Notes: a model not told the origin generated them from the letters alone. 47,931 bases of DNA from Bacteroidaceae bacterium (GCA_017445925.1 JAFSRW010000096.1:1-47931); one strand, 5' to 3'. Positions 1 to 9,580 are shown, counted from the first letter of the stretch. Numbers and translations: made by a program.

Positions 1-38
1 CGTACTTGTATTGATACATATGCAAACCATTTTGGCTG

Positions 39-46
39 CAAAGATA
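39..46 (-). promoter_or_regulatory. Bacteroidetes -7 promoter element, leftward
   Basis: The minus strand reads TATCTTTG, an exact match to the Bacteroidetes -7 consensus TAnnTTTG. It would drive a leftward gene beyond the window edge. That gene is not visible. Confidence 0.5.
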
Positions 47-179
47 CAAAATCAAGTCCGTTGACTCAAAAGACCTCTGTAACTAACTATATTTCAATCA
101 TTTCAAAGAACGCTTAGCGATTTTTAGTGGACAGCATTGATGTTGAGATTATAATGAGTTACCTGTTAGTGAGGTGTTA

Positions 180-204
180 GTTACCTGTTGCGACAACAGG
201 TAAC
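180..204. other. Perfect 11-bp hairpin
   Basis: Arms GTTACCTGTTG (180-190) and CAACAGGTAAC (194-204) are perfect complements around a CGA loop. The sequence GTTACCTGTTAG also occurs just upstream at about 158-169, so one arm is duplicated. No T-tract follows, so a simple intrinsic terminator is not supported; an operator or RNA structure is possible. Confidence 0.45.
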
Positions 205-375
205 ATCAGTTGCAAGCGATAACCGTCGTGTCTCAACGTTCATCAAGTGAGGTGTTGCATAAAAACTTTTTGACAAACCAAGAATTGGGTAAAACATCAA
301 AGGATGTTGTTTAATATAAGAATTTTTACTACCTAACGTGGCGGCAAAAATTTTCTAGTTAAGCGGCGAAAACTC

Positions 376-403
376 ATTGAACATTGAACATTGAGCATTG
401 AAC
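376..403. repeat. Heptanucleotide array, ATTGAAC x4
   Basis: Four tandem 7-bp units of ATTGAAC (third unit ATTGAGC). The reverse-complement unit GTTCAAT/TGTTCAA recurs at 16248-16275 and 36996-37030, so this is one dispersed family. Confidence 0.8.
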
Positions 404-620
404 ATTTGCATTTGGAAAAATATTTACATTATTGAGCAACAGCAAAAGTGGGCTATATTGCAGGTATTAATAGAAACAATTACTTCTATTAAGGAAAAAT
501 TTTGCGGCCCTTAATAGTAGCAATATCGGCCCTTAAGGACGAATTAGGAGAAACAAGTAAAATTTGTTTACACTCCGAATTCCCACATACGAAAACGATG
601 ACGAAAAGCAAAATGATGTA

Positions 621-648
621 AGAGGGAAGAGGGAAGAGGGAAGAAGGA
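621..648. repeat. Heptanucleotide array, AGAGGGA x4
   Basis: Four tandem 7-bp units AGAGGGA (the last AGAAGGA), 16 bp from the end of the GH26 gene. It has the same 28-bp format as other arrays in the window but a different unit. Confidence 0.75.
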
Positions 649-663
649 AGTAAAGTCCAATTC

Positions 664-1728
664 TTACTTCCTAAAGATTATTCGTGGGTCAGCAGCAAAA
701 CGCTTAAAGTCGTTCTCTGAGGGATGCCCCTTGTAAATACCATAGCACTCATTATCATCTTTTGTTGCATTCCTCCATGTAACAAGGAAACAGACAGGAT
801 AACCCTCGATGGCAGGAAGGAGAGCCTTTGTCCACCACTGTGCATCTGAATTGTGTTTCACGCCAGTTTCTGTAAAGGCTAGAATCTTTTTCCTCTTTTC
901 TGCCAAAGGTGCAACGACGTTAAATGATCGTCTTATCCTTGCAATAAAACTATTCCTATCTGCTGTGGAAGCAGACGTCCTGATGGAATATCCTTCAACC
1001 CCAAATACAGAGATAATCTTATCACCAGGATAACGTCCAAGAAAATCGGCTGCAGTCTTGATGTTGTCCCCGGGTGAATAAGCATATATGACATTGCCGA
1101 CTCCTCTTTTCTTTAAATGCCCAACCATCAATTTCCAAAGTGCCTTATATTCCTTTGGCGTACACTGGTTACTCCCCCACCAGAACCATGTTCCGTTACA
1201 TTCGTGCCAAGGACGGAAAATGATAGGAATTGACTTACCCTCGGCATCTTTCAAAGAGTTAAAAAAAGCTGCCAAGGTATCGAGACAAGCAAGAAACTCG
1301 TTGGCTTTGTCTCCGCGGGGAAGTACTCTTCTAACAGTATTTTGGGTTGAGACATCCCATGCATTTTTACCCGTCACTAAGTTCGTGGCATGCCAACTAA
1401 TAGTAACAAAGCCGCCACGTGCATGCTGTTTCCGTATTTCTACGCGCATTCTTTCGTACTCTGTACGGTTCCTTGTACCCTTATTAATATCGGAAAGATC
1501 AAACGACATCATGGCTGGATATAAACCCACAACATCTTTGGTGTCGCTTCTATCGCTATTATCATACCTCCAGTTGTACCCATACATTGTATCGTCATGA
1601 TGGCCAAACATAATACCTTTTTGCGTATTTTCCCGCAATACTCTTTCAAAATCCTTCTTCCAAGATTTTGCCTTCGCAGGAAATGCTAAACTGAACAAAC
1701 ATGTAAATAGCAATAAGACTCTCATCAT
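664..1728 (-). CDS. Secreted GH26 glycoside hydrolase (beta-mannanase family)
   Basis: The 354-residue protein starts with a signal peptide (about residues 1-20, ending AFPAKA). The GH26 fold is shown by FGHHDD near residue 41, the acid/base motif RPWHECNG with Glu176, and the nucleophile motif FTETG with Glu287. GH26 enzymes cleave beta-1,4-mannans or related beta-glycans by a retaining mechanism. It is the last gene of the leftward polysaccharide operon, 25 bp after the GT2 gene. It may therefore trim or release the polymer made by the operon rather than digest dietary mannan; that is inference. Catalytic residues are intact and the length is normal for a single-domain GH26. Confidence 0.88.
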   Translation of the reverse strand: MMRVLLLFTCLFSLAFPAKAKSWKKDFERVLRENTQKGIMFGHHDDTMYGYNWRYDNSDRSDTKDVVGLYPAMMSFDLSDINKGTRNRTEYERMRVEIRKQHARGGFVTISWHATNLVTGKNAWDVSTQNTVRRVLPRGDKANEFLACLDTLAAFFNSLKDAEGKSIPIIFRPWHECNGTWFWWGSNQCTPKEYKALWKLMVGHLKKRGVGNVIYAYSPGDNIKTAADFLGRYPGDKIISVFGVEGYSIRTSASTADRNSFIARIRRSFNVVAPLAEKRKKILAFTETGVKHNSDAQWWTKALLPAIEGYPVCFLVTWRNATKDDNECYGIYKGHPSENDFKRFAADPRIIFRK

Positions 1729-1753
1729 GATTATACAGTATCAATTAACAGAT

Positions 1754-2566
1754 TTATTGTTTTCTGTGGAGCATCTGACGGATTCCTCCCATTATGGTAG
1801 CCAACATATATGTAACATAAAAGTGGAATGAATACCTACAAGGACCAGACAGATATACCTTTGTTGCTTTGAAAAGTCGAATTATCATATTAGAGAAATG
1901 GTACCAAACAGACTTATTCACATAGAAAGCACTATTTGGACGCTGTCTGTACATATATTTAACATTGCCGCTTGTAAAACTGGCATTCCGTATGCAATCA
2001 GAAATCAGTAGCATGAACTGACAATCTTCACCGTTTCTGAGAGAAATATCAAAACGGCGATTCCCTATAACAGATCTGTGTATTAGTTTACCCCAGCATA
2101 CATAAAAATATCTACGGACAGTCAAGAAGGGTACGTTTCTCATTTTCTCCCTGAAATCCGCTGTTATATAAATTGGGCGCAAGGTCTTATTCCCGTCCTC
2201 AAAGGCACAGACGTACGATAATGCTATTGTGTCAGGTGTTGCTATTGCCAATAATTCCTCAAGATAACTATCCGTAACAAGATCATCATCATCGATAAAA
2301 CAGATATATTTGCCTTTTGCCTCATCTAATCCTCTGTTTCTGGCTAAACTAACACCATTAATATCGTTGTATAAAAGTCTACAGCAAAGATTTGGCCGTT
2401 TCTTTATGAAATCTTCTATTTGGGTCATATATGGCTCTTTTGGCCCATTCAAAATTAGGAGGACCTCAAAGAGAGAATGGTCAAGTGTTTGATTATCAAG
2501 TGCTAATAAACAATCAAACAAAAAACTTTCTGGCTTATATGTTGGAATAATTACACTAATATCCAT
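1754..2566 (-). CDS. Glycosyltransferase family 2 (GT-A)
   Basis: A 270-residue cytoplasmic or membrane-associated glycosyltransferase. The N-terminus DISVIIPTYKPE is the typical GT2 nucleotide-sugar binding start, and IDDDD at 91-95 supplies the metal-binding DxD motif. ARNRGL at 75-80 is also typical of the family. It probably adds one sugar to the lipid-linked repeat unit. Donor and acceptor cannot be read from sequence. The gene lies 18 bp after the WbsX-like gene in the same operon. It is the only clear GT2 in the operon, so other transferases, including the initiating one, must lie elsewhere. Confidence 0.9.
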   Translation of the reverse strand: MDISVIIPTYKPESFLFDCLLALDNQTLDHSLFEVLLILNGPKEPYMTQIEDFIKKRPNLCCRLLYNDINGVSLARNRGLDEAKGKYICFIDDDDLVTDSYLEELLAIATPDTIALSYVCAFEDGNKTLRPIYITADFREKMRNVPFLTVRRYFYVCWGKLIHRSVIGNRRFDISLRNGEDCQFMLLISDCIRNASFTSGNVKYMYRQRPNSAFYVNKSVWYHFSNMIIRLFKATKVYLSGPCRYSFHFYVTYMLATIMGGIRQMLHRKQ

Positions 2567-2584
2567 ACAACTTTTCCCCCAAGT

Positions 2585-3742
2585 TTATGCATTGAGCGCC
2601 TCTTTAACAGCAGTCAGCCATCCGTGTCCAAACTGCTCGTCTGGCTCAACATAATTGCCCTCACCCCATTCGTTCCATGACTTCAGGATAATAATCTGGT
2701 GTTCCTGTTTTTTTCCCCGGACAATATCTAAAGCCTGCAAAATATGCTTTTTAAAAGACTCTGGTGAAGCTCCGACATATATACCATCCCATGAGGTGGC
2801 ACGTGGACTGCGATCCCAGTTGGGCATGATGGTGGGATAGACATTTTCCCATTTGTCTTCCGGAGCAAAGAAACCCTTAACCGTCTTTGCATAGTCATAA
2901 CAAGAAGCACCCATAGGAATACCTAACTTGCGAAGGATTGTCTTAAACAAGTCAGCATATATACCTCTACACAGCATCTCACCCCGACGACGTCCGAAAG
3001 AATTGACGGCATCAAAACCCATATCAAGTACTGATTGAAAAAGGTCTGCACTACTGTCAAGATTGGGGACAGCACGTGTTCGAGTACCATCGGCCTGCTG
3101 CTTGAAAGTGAGTGTAGAGTCACACATAGCCACTAGATGGATTCCTTCCAAGCCATTCTCCTTAGCAAGTTTTTTCCATAGACTTATCCATTCCCGTACA
3201 CGAGTATGCTCCCATGGATTAAACAAAAAGAATAATGGCTTCCCGTCTATGGTGATATAGCGAGGGTCTTTGAATGCCGGAAGAAGAGAATAAAAATGCT
3301 GCGTATCATCTTCGATACCAGGATATGTCTGCTCAATCAGCATAGAGTTCGACTGAAGATAAGACTTCCTATTCCATGTCTTGTTACTCCATGAATGATT
3401 TGCCCAGCATAAACAGAAAGGATAATCCGGTTTTCCACTTGCTAAAACCTCGTTGAAAGGACGTTCTAACAACTGTTTTCCGCCAAACCAATAATGGTAG
3501 TAGCAAAATCCCTCAATACCAGCCTCCCGAGCCAATGTAGCCTGTGCTTCACGTGTCTCAGGTAAACGCAGGTCATAAAAGCCTAAATCGGCAGGCAATT
3601 TTGGCTGAACATGTCCCTTGAAAAGAGGTTTAGCCTTTACCACATTAGTCCATTCTGTGAAACCAGGTCCCCACCATTTATCATTTTCTGGAATGGGGTG
3701 AAACTGTGGCAAATATAATGCAATTATTCTGGGTGTACTCAT
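2585..3742 (-). CDS. WbsX-like glycosyltransferase (GH99-like domain)
   Basis: The 385-residue protein matches the WbsX family (Glyco_tranf_WbsX): the N-terminus RIIALYLPQFHPIPEND is followed by WWGPGFTEWTNV and later GFCYYHYWFGGKQLLERP, and the C-terminus has IILKSWNEWGEGNYVEPD. Family members occur in O-antigen and capsule loci and carry a fold related to GH99. They are usually annotated as glycosyltransferases although the biochemistry is thin. No signal peptide is seen, which fits a cytoplasmic role. It lies 3 bp after the pyruvyl transferase gene, so the two are probably translationally coupled. Confidence 0.88.
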   Translation of the reverse strand: MSTPRIIALYLPQFHPIPENDKWWGPGFTEWTNVVKAKPLFKGHVQPKLPADLGFYDLRLPETREAQATLAREAGIEGFCYYHYWFGGKQLLERPFNEVLASGKPDYPFCLCWANHSWSNKTWNRKSYLQSNSMLIEQTYPGIEDDTQHFYSLLPAFKDPRYITIDGKPLFFLFNPWEHTRVREWISLWKKLAKENGLEGIHLVAMCDSTLTFKQQADGTRTRAVPNLDSSADLFQSVLDMGFDAVNSFGRRRGEMLCRGIYADLFKTILRKLGIPMGASCYDYAKTVKGFFAPEDKWENVYPTIMPNWDRSPRATSWDGIYVGASPESFKKHILQALDIVRGKKQEHQIIILKSWNEWGEGNYVEPDEQFGHGWLTAVKEALNA

Positions 3743-3745
3743 TGT

Positions 3746-4924
3746 TTACTGTGTATTGAGGAGTGCCAAATGCTCTCGTATAAGATAAGTGCGCTGTTTG
3801 TAAACTGGCATAATCTCTGAGAGGTGTTGACGTATCTCGTTTTCGTGCTCTTTTAAATAGTTGAAGGATTGCAGCAGACTTCCCTTAATGAAATTCTTGC
3901 TGTTAACAACAAGAGCTTCATCAAGCCCTAAATCCTTGGCTATACCACGGGATTTAATAGAATAGCCAAGTGCGATTGTTGGCACACACATTGCATATGC
4001 GGAAATTACAGCATGGGTTCTTGCGCCGATGAACATTTTACATTTGGATATTACGTAGCGTATCTGGCAATAGTTCATGTGGTCAATGTCAAGGATACTT
4101 ATTCTCTCGTCGTTCCCGAAACAACTTTTTATAATCCGTGCCATTTGACGGTCATCTTGATTCACTTTATCCCGGTTCCAAGTAACATGAGGTACAAGAA
4201 GAATGTCATGCTCCGTTTTTTTAAGGATATGACCTATCAACTCGGTTATTTCTTTGCCAAAATCACTATCTAACGACATTCCACCAACCACAAAATTACT
4301 TATATTAAGTCCCACCACGTTGTCTTTTTGGAAACAATCCTGTAAAGGGAATTCCTCTGCAGGAAGAATAAACGCAGGATCTGGACAAAGGCAAATGTTC
4401 TTTAATCCGAGTTGCTTGAAATATTCATAAGTAAGAGACTCACGGGCATAAATAAGTGAAAAGCTGAATAGCGACTTAAGTTTTGCTGTGGTGAGATTCT
4501 CCGGTCCCATGGAACAGCCCCATAAGACAGTCTTAATTCCTTTCTGATGTAAATAGATATTTGTATAAACTGCCACATTGTCATCATAGCACATCATATC
4601 CCCACCGGTGGAAATCATAACATCATCAGAGTGGATAAGACGAAGGAAACTTCGGTAAGGGTACAACTCACGCCACGCTTTTGTTTTCTTGGAATGAAAT
4701 ATTTTATTCAATAAACCAAGGCAGCGGTCAATGACATAAGAGTCTCGTTTGGCAGGAATTAAAGAAAAAAACTTATCCACCCCCAAATGAGTATCTAATT
4801 TTACATCACGACAGTAACCAAAGAGATTTTCCTTATCTTCACTTATAAGAAGAGCAGACCCTTTAGCTATAGCTTCGCAACCACGATTGCCGCCATCGAG
4901 ATGTATTGGAAAAAAATATTTCAT
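3746..4924 (-). CDS. Polysaccharide pyruvyl transferase family protein
   Basis: The 392-residue protein has the features of the polysaccharide pyruvyl transferase family (CsaB/WcaK-like). These are an N-terminal HLDGGNRGCEAIAKG loop, ISTGGDMMCYDD, and the C-terminal GARTHAVISAYAMCVPTIALGYS segment. Such enzymes transfer pyruvate from phosphoenolpyruvate to sugars as a ketal, adding negative charge to the polymer. Its ATG overlaps the stop of the polymerase gene by four bases (ATGA at 4921-4924), which indicates coupled translation. In Bacteroidales this family often occurs with a nitroreductase-family gene, as here. Confidence 0.9.
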   Translation of the reverse strand: MKYFFPIHLDGGNRGCEAIAKGSALLISEDKENLFGYCRDVKLDTHLGVDKFFSLIPAKRDSYVIDRCLGLLNKIFHSKKTKAWRELYPYRSFLRLIHSDDVMISTGGDMMCYDDNVAVYTNIYLHQKGIKTVLWGCSMGPENLTTAKLKSLFSFSLIYARESLTYEYFKQLGLKNICLCPDPAFILPAEEFPLQDCFQKDNVVGLNISNFVVGGMSLDSDFGKEITELIGHILKKTEHDILLVPHVTWNRDKVNQDDRQMARIIKSCFGNDERISILDIDHMNYCQIRYVISKCKMFIGARTHAVISAYAMCVPTIALGYSIKSRGIAKDLGLDEALVVNSKNFIKGSLLQSFNYLKEHENEIRQHLSEIMPVYKQRTYLIREHLALLNTQ

Positions 4925-6213
4925 GCCTCTTCTGTTTCTTTAACGTCATTATGCCCCAAAACAAAAACATATTTGGAGAGAATATAAAAACAAATGGCAG
5001 CAACATAGACAAAAGCCGTTGCTACAGTATAGTACCTATAGTAAAAGATGCCAAATGTAGGTATTGCACCAAGCGCGAATATCATAAAAACCTCACCAAT
5101 ATCAAAATCCGTACGATTGTACCTACCTATCACAATACAGCATACCATAGCAAATAAAGAGCTTATTAATATTGCTCCCACAACACCAGTATCAAGAAGC
5201 CACGATCCAATGTGTGATGCAAAAACACCAATAAAAAAACCTTCCCTAGCTGTTCGTTCTCCCTTTGTATCAACATACTGATTGTTGAAGATAAAAAAAG
5301 AAGTTATAGGAAGTTCGCGTTCTAAATAAAAAAGTTCTGGATTGTGATTCTCAAAGAAATAGCAGAAATTTGCGTACGATTGCCCAGCATATTCAATCAT
5401 ATTGCCTCCTGTTCCCTCATCCTGATCTTCAAATCTTGATACAGAAACTGCAATAAAATAAATTAGACCTACGGCTATCACTGGAACACTTCCGACAAAG
5501 AAGAAATTACGGACTTTCTTGGTTATGAACTTCTGGAAAAACACTAAGCAGAAGAAGAACATCAAGCCGTAATGTATTATTTCCGTGCGGTCAGCAATAA
5601 GAACACCACGCAAAATAGGACTGATGGATACTGCTAATAAGGGTGATGTGAGCCATAAACTTCTCTTTTCGATACATGAATAATAAAAAAAGAGGGGAAG
5701 AGCCAACAATGTCATAAAACTCAGTAAGAACATCATCTGAAATGGCAAAGGCATTGTGAGCATCTTTGCATCCGCAGGTGATATGTCGCCAGAGTAATAC
5801 GAATTCTTCAAGAACTTGAAGTCGCCATTTAAAAGGTCTGAAAAAAAGCCCCCAACTAGGTAATACATGATAACTCCCTGAACAATAATGAACAAAGTAA
5901 AACCATATAAGATAAACCTATGTACATTGCTGATATTCTCCAATTTCTCGGGACGAATAAATGAAAAAGGAAAGATTGTAAGTGTAACAAGTCCACAGTA
6001 GAGTAGTGTGGGCACAATTCCGAAAGTTGGTTCCCATCCATCAAACAACACGCCACCATCAGCAGATAGATAACCGCCAGTAACCATCAGCACGCAACAT
6101 AATGATGTGATGACGAAGAGCCCCGACATATACACAGCAAGGTCTATTACCCTGTGCTTTTGCCAGAAGTAATATGTGAGAGCGCTGAAATATACGAGTG
6201 GAATAAAATACAC
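4921..6213 (-). CDS. Wzy-like O-antigen/EPS polymerase (multipass membrane)
   Basis: A 430-residue, very hydrophobic protein with about ten predicted membrane segments and a larger hydrophilic loop around residues 255-320. Such a large loop in a multipass protein of this size is typical of Wzy polymerases. Sequence identity within this family is always low, so the call rests on topology and context: flippase, chain-length regulator, export protein and pyruvyl transferase in one operon. It would join repeat units on the periplasmic face. The end overlaps the start of the pyruvyl transferase gene (ATGA). Confidence 0.78.
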   Translation of the reverse strand: MYFIPLVYFSALTYYFWQKHRVIDLAVYMSGLFVITSLCCVLMVTGGYLSADGGVLFDGWEPTFGIVPTLLYCGLVTLTIFPFSFIRPEKLENISNVHRFILYGFTLFIIVQGVIMYYLVGGFFSDLLNGDFKFLKNSYYSGDISPADAKMLTMPLPFQMMFLLSFMTLLALPLFFYYSCIEKRSLWLTSPLLAVSISPILRGVLIADRTEIIHYGLMFFFCLVFFQKFITKKVRNFFFVGSVPVIAVGLIYFIAVSVSRFEDQDEGTGGNMIEYAGQSYANFCYFFENHNPELFYLERELPITSFFIFNNQYVDTKGERTAREGFFIGVFASHIGSWLLDTGVVGAILISSLFAMVCCIVIGRYNRTDFDIGEVFMIFALGAIPTFGIFYYRYYTVATAFVYVAAICFYILSKYVFVLGHNDVKETEEA

Positions 6214-6229
6214 GTGTTTATTATGTAAT

Positions 6230-7225
6230 TTAGTGATACTTATTTGTTTGAGTTATTGGTTTACGCGTAGAAATCGCAATTTTCATGTCTGCACACATGA
6301 CGCCGACTCCAATGATAAGAATCATAACTTCGTTTTCCGGAATACCAAAGCAATTCTGTATTTTCTGCAATTTGTCATTCATGAAGCCGCAAGATAAAGG
6401 GATAGAACCAAGACCAACGTAATGGAGAGCATTGATGAGATTTTGTGCATAAAGTCCGCCATCAACATAGCACTGGAAAGGTTCGTGTCCCAAAAATCCT
6501 TTCATATCTGCCGTAACAACAATGCAACAATGTATGTCGTTGTAAAAGCCTTTGCATCCATCCTGCATACGCAGTATCTCGTGTGAATCGTTTCCAAAAT
6601 AAATATGAGTATGCCATGCTTGACGATTGCATGCTGAAGGGGTGCGTGAAGCAAGTAACAACGCATCATCAATAAGTGCCCGTGACGGTAGAGTATCTTG
6701 GAAATAACGAATAGAGTGCCGACTGTAAAGCAAATCCTTGAAATTTGACTTTGCCTGCTCCTGTAAATATCTGGCACTTCCGTTTTTTATGCCAGCAGAA
6801 AGAACAATGTCTTTAGGTGAAAACCCTGCCTCTTCACATAGAAGAGTAAAAGAATGTTCGATATCGGGAATTTCTACATTATCATTATGCTGGTAGTCTA
6901 TATAAGCCTTGATTGTTGATATTGGATAATATAAGAACGCCCTGTCTGTTTGACCGTAAAGACGTTGATACTTTCGTAATCTCTTTATAAGAGCAGCCAC
7001 CTTTGCTTGTCCAAAAGCATGATGTGTCTCGCGAATTGACATACCTTTTTCAATGATATGATTTTCTCTCAGAAGCGTATACTGCATCTTCTGCATATCT
7101 CTGTCAGTATTTCTGCTTGCGTTGTATTTGCAAAGACGACGCCAATACCCCAGCACCTCTAACAGAAACTGAATAGGAAGCGGCATGCGAGCCTTCAAGC
7201 TATGAAATATGCGTCTTAAAATCAT
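6230..7225 (-). CDS. Nitroreductase-family flavoprotein in EPS operon
   Basis: I place the start at the ATG at 7225, giving 331 residues. This ATG overlaps the flippase stop as ATGA, whereas the longer form needs a GTG at 7261 inside the flippase gene. The C-terminal half is a nitroreductase domain: RHSIRYF at about 169-175 and SACNRQ at about 197-202 are FMN-contact motifs, followed by the glycine-rich GGLYAQNLINALH region. The N-terminal 160 residues are helical and do not belong to the domain. Nitroreductase-like genes recur beside pyruvyl transferase genes in Bacteroidales polysaccharide loci. The reaction is unknown; oxidation or reduction of a sugar or its substituent is a guess. Confidence 0.82.
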   Translation of the reverse strand: MILRRIFHSLKARMPLPIQFLLEVLGYWRRLCKYNASRNTDRDMQKMQYTLLRENHIIEKGMSIRETHHAFGQAKVAALIKRLRKYQRLYGQTDRAFLYYPISTIKAYIDYQHNDNVEIPDIEHSFTLLCEEAGFSPKDIVLSAGIKNGSARYLQEQAKSNFKDLLYSRHSIRYFQDTLPSRALIDDALLLASRTPSACNRQAWHTHIYFGNDSHEILRMQDGCKGFYNDIHCCIVVTADMKGFLGHEPFQCYVDGGLYAQNLINALHYVGLGSIPLSCGFMNDKLQKIQNCFGIPENEVMILIIGVGVMCADMKIAISTRKPITQTNKYH

Positions 7226-8547
7226 TGAAGTAGAGTTCTTATATGTATAATGTCCTTCCACCCCATAAAAAGTGATTGCATCTGTTTACAGAAGATTCTT
7301 CTATAAGGTGGAATGATAAAGTCTGCTAATGTTCCTGATACAAAAATGGTTATAACCGCCACATATGCCACCCCTCGAATACCAAAGTGTTTAATAACTA
7401 TCAGATTTAAAACAACACATGTAACACATCCAATAATATTCCTCACAGAGGCATATCGCTGAATACCTTCGATAATTATGAGTTGTCCTGATGTTTGGGA
7501 CAGTGCATCACCAATAACCTTGAAGGATAAAATGGCCAACACAGAGGCAGCACCAATGTATTCCTGTCCAAAGGTAAGATAAACAACAGGATATGATAAG
7601 AGGCTAACGACTATTGCCAATATGACACACCCTGACACGGTGATATTTAAGAAAACCTGAGATAACCTTTCATATTGCTGACCGTCTTTCTGATGTATCT
7701 CTACAAGCATAGGACTAATAGTTTGAGAGATGATTGTCGGCACAAATACCAAAAGTTCAACGAACCTTACCGCAACAGAATATATTCCCAAACGACTTTG
7801 GTCAATGATACTACCTATCATCACTTGGTCAATGCGATTATAAATAACAATGGCTGCACCTGACAAGAGTAAGGGAAAAGACTGTTTGACAATGTACACA
7901 GCAAGTTCTTTATCAAACTTCCATTTACGTATGCTATCAATCTTTTTGGTGTAAGATAAGATGTAACCTGTTGCCAGCAAAAAGGAATCCAAAACAAGAG
8001 ACATGATAAACCATATAAGTGACATGTGCATTAAAACCAATGCCACCTTAACAATTATACCAACAAGAGTTCTGGTAATCTCAGTTTTTACCATGTATTC
8101 ATTCCATACAATGGATGTGAAATGATTTCGAGAGACCCATGTTGTGTTCAGGACTACAGAGAATGCATAAATCATAATAAAGTAGCTAATCTCCGAACTA
8201 GTCTCAAAGAAATATAATGTAATCGGTATCGCTAGTAATGTAATAAAGGCAAACAGCAATTTTAGTATAAACACTGTGCCAATAATTTTGTCACGTAGGC
8301 TTGGATTTTTAGACTCTTCGCGTATCTGAATAAGATCTAATCCAAAATCTGCAAACACTTGAAATATTGCCACATAACTCACAACATAATTCATAATGCC
8401 ATATTGTTCCTGCCCAAGGTATCTGGCAACAATAATAGCACCGACAAGAACTCCCAGCAAACTGACAATCTTGCCGCAGACGGCCCACATTATATTTCTT
8501 AGAGCCTTATCCTTCTTAGATATTTCATTGCTGTTTCCGAAGAACAT
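7222..8547 (-). CDS. Wzx-type polysaccharide flippase
   Basis: The 441-residue protein has 12-14 hydrophobic segments. Its N-terminus ends in ALRNIMWAVCGKIVSLLGVLVGAI-type sequence followed by ARYLGQEQYGIMNYV, typical of the polysaccharide exporter branch of the MOP superfamily (RfbX/Wzx). It moves lipid-linked repeat units across the inner membrane for the Wzy polymerase. The start overlaps the chain-length gene by 23 bp and the end overlaps the nitroreductase ATG, so the operon is compact on both sides. Confidence 0.9.
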   Translation of the reverse strand: MFFGNSNEISKKDKALRNIMWAVCGKIVSLLGVLVGAIIVARYLGQEQYGIMNYVVSYVAIFQVFADFGLDLIQIREESKNPSLRDKIIGTVFILKLLFAFITLLAIPITLYFFETSSEISYFIMIYAFSVVLNTTWVSRNHFTSIVWNEYMVKTEITRTLVGIIVKVALVLMHMSLIWFIMSLVLDSFLLATGYILSYTKKIDSIRKWKFDKELAVYIVKQSFPLLLSGAAIVIYNRIDQVMIGSIIDQSRLGIYSVAVRFVELLVFVPTIISQTISPMLVEIHQKDGQQYERLSQVFLNITVSGCVILAIVVSLLSYPVVYLTFGQEYIGAASVLAILSFKVIGDALSQTSGQLIIIEGIQRYASVRNIIGCVTCVVLNLIVIKHFGIRGVAYVAVITIFVSGTLADFIIPPYRRIFCKQMQSLFMGWKDIIHIRTLLQ

Positions 8548-9580
8548 ATACAGAGGTTAAAACAGAAGCAAGTATCATCATACCAATAACAAAAAGCATT
8601 CTTTTGGGACCTTCTGGTAGGACTGGTACCATTGCGCTTTTCAAAGTAGTAAAAGCTGGCGTTTTCTCTTGTAATTTGACCTTAGCACTTTGCAACTGAG
8701 TTTCCATTGCAACAAGAGAATTCTGTTTTAGTTCCAAGTCCTTTTCTAGTTTGTCACGCTCACTTTGGAAACTTTGTAGAATGACATTCTGGTGTGCATC
8801 ACAGAAACGACTATATGATGCCATTACAGCATCGTATTCGCGCTCAGCACTGTCTCTCATCTCTTGATAATGAATAATGTCTTCACTAGCTTTGCTAGTA
8901 CGATAACGTATGATAAAATCCTGCAAATGATTCTTCACGCTATCTGCCATGGTGGCACATACGAGAGGGTCTTGATCTTTCACATTAATAGTAATGACAC
9001 TTGTCTTCCTATCCACCGCACAGTTGATATTCTTCATTACTTTCTGCATCAAGAGAAAATCCTTACGATTCATCATGAAAGGATTTATGTCACAACCTTT
9101 GCCTCTGGGGATATTATCTTCCGCCTCAAAGAAAGCAGATATTTTTGACTTAACCCAAAGAAAAGGATACGTAAGAGGATTCTTTTTTTGATGAGATTTC
9201 ATGTATGTGAAGTAGTCTGTAGCAAGATTACCATCTTTCGTGGCTACTTTTATGCCATAAAGACCAACAACGAACTCTGGGTTTTCAAAAAGTTCCGGAT
9301 ATAGTTCTGGATAAATTGCATCCTGCCCTGCCATTCCACCAATGTTAAACCCAAATGAAGAAGCTATACTAGAAAGACTTCCGCCAACATCTTCGCCATT
9401 CATCTCTGGGGCCAATTTAACCTCACAAATATAATATCTAGGTTGTGGTAATATCCAAATGCAGGAAAGAATAAATGTCACCACCCATACTTTCACAAAA
9501 ATCTTTCTCTTTTCCCATAAAAGACTAACGATCTTCCTTAGGTCTATAATTTTCTGTTGTTGATTCTTTATTTCTTCCAT
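8525..9580 (-). CDS. Wzz-type chain-length determinant
   Basis: A 351-residue inner-membrane protein with the Wzz layout: N-terminal cytoplasmic segment, first membrane helix at about 33-46 (FVKVWVVTFILSCIWIL), a periplasmic domain with a coiled-coil part around 235-305, and a second helix at the C-terminus preceded by the proline-rich VPVLPEGPKR. It sets polymer length with Wzy and contacts the export protein. There is no C-terminal tyrosine-kinase domain, so if a BY-kinase is used it is encoded elsewhere. It sits 49 bp after the export gene. Confidence 0.9.
   Translation of the reverse strand: MEEIKNQQQKIIDLRKIVSLLWEKRKIFVKVWVVTFILSCIWILPQPRYYICEVKLAPEMNGEDVGGSLSSIASSFGFNIGGMAGQDAIYPELYPELFENPEFVVGLYGIKVATKDGNLATDYFTYMKSHQKKNPLTYPFLWVKSKISAFFEAEDNIPRGKGCDINPFMMNRKDFLLMQKVMKNINCAVDRKTSVITINVKDQDPLVCATMADSVKNHLQDFIIRYRTSKASEDIIHYQEMRDSAEREYDAVMASYSRFCDAHQNVILQSFQSERDKLEKDLELKQNSLVAMETQLQSAKVKLQEKTPAFTTLKSAMVPVLPEGPKRMLFVIGMMILASVLTSVYVLRKQQ

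Larger units (their letters stand above)
1..663. other. Non-coding region downstream of the polysaccharide operon
   Basis: I see no convincing gene here. It holds a leftward TAnnTTTG promoter at 39-46, a perfect 11-bp hairpin at 180-204 (arms GTTACCTGTTG/CAACAGGTAAC, 3-nt loop), a 9-bp inverted repeat (486-494 with 509-517, CTATTAAGG/CCTTAATAG), and two 7-bp repeat arrays at 376-403 and 621-648. The leftward operon ends at 664, so part of this may be its 3' untranslated region. Confidence 0.6.

Noticed and set aside
6230-7261. Longer nitroreductase start (GTG at 7261)
   Set aside because: It lies 37 bp inside the flippase gene; the ATG at 7225 gives the ATGA overlap seen elsewhere in this operon.
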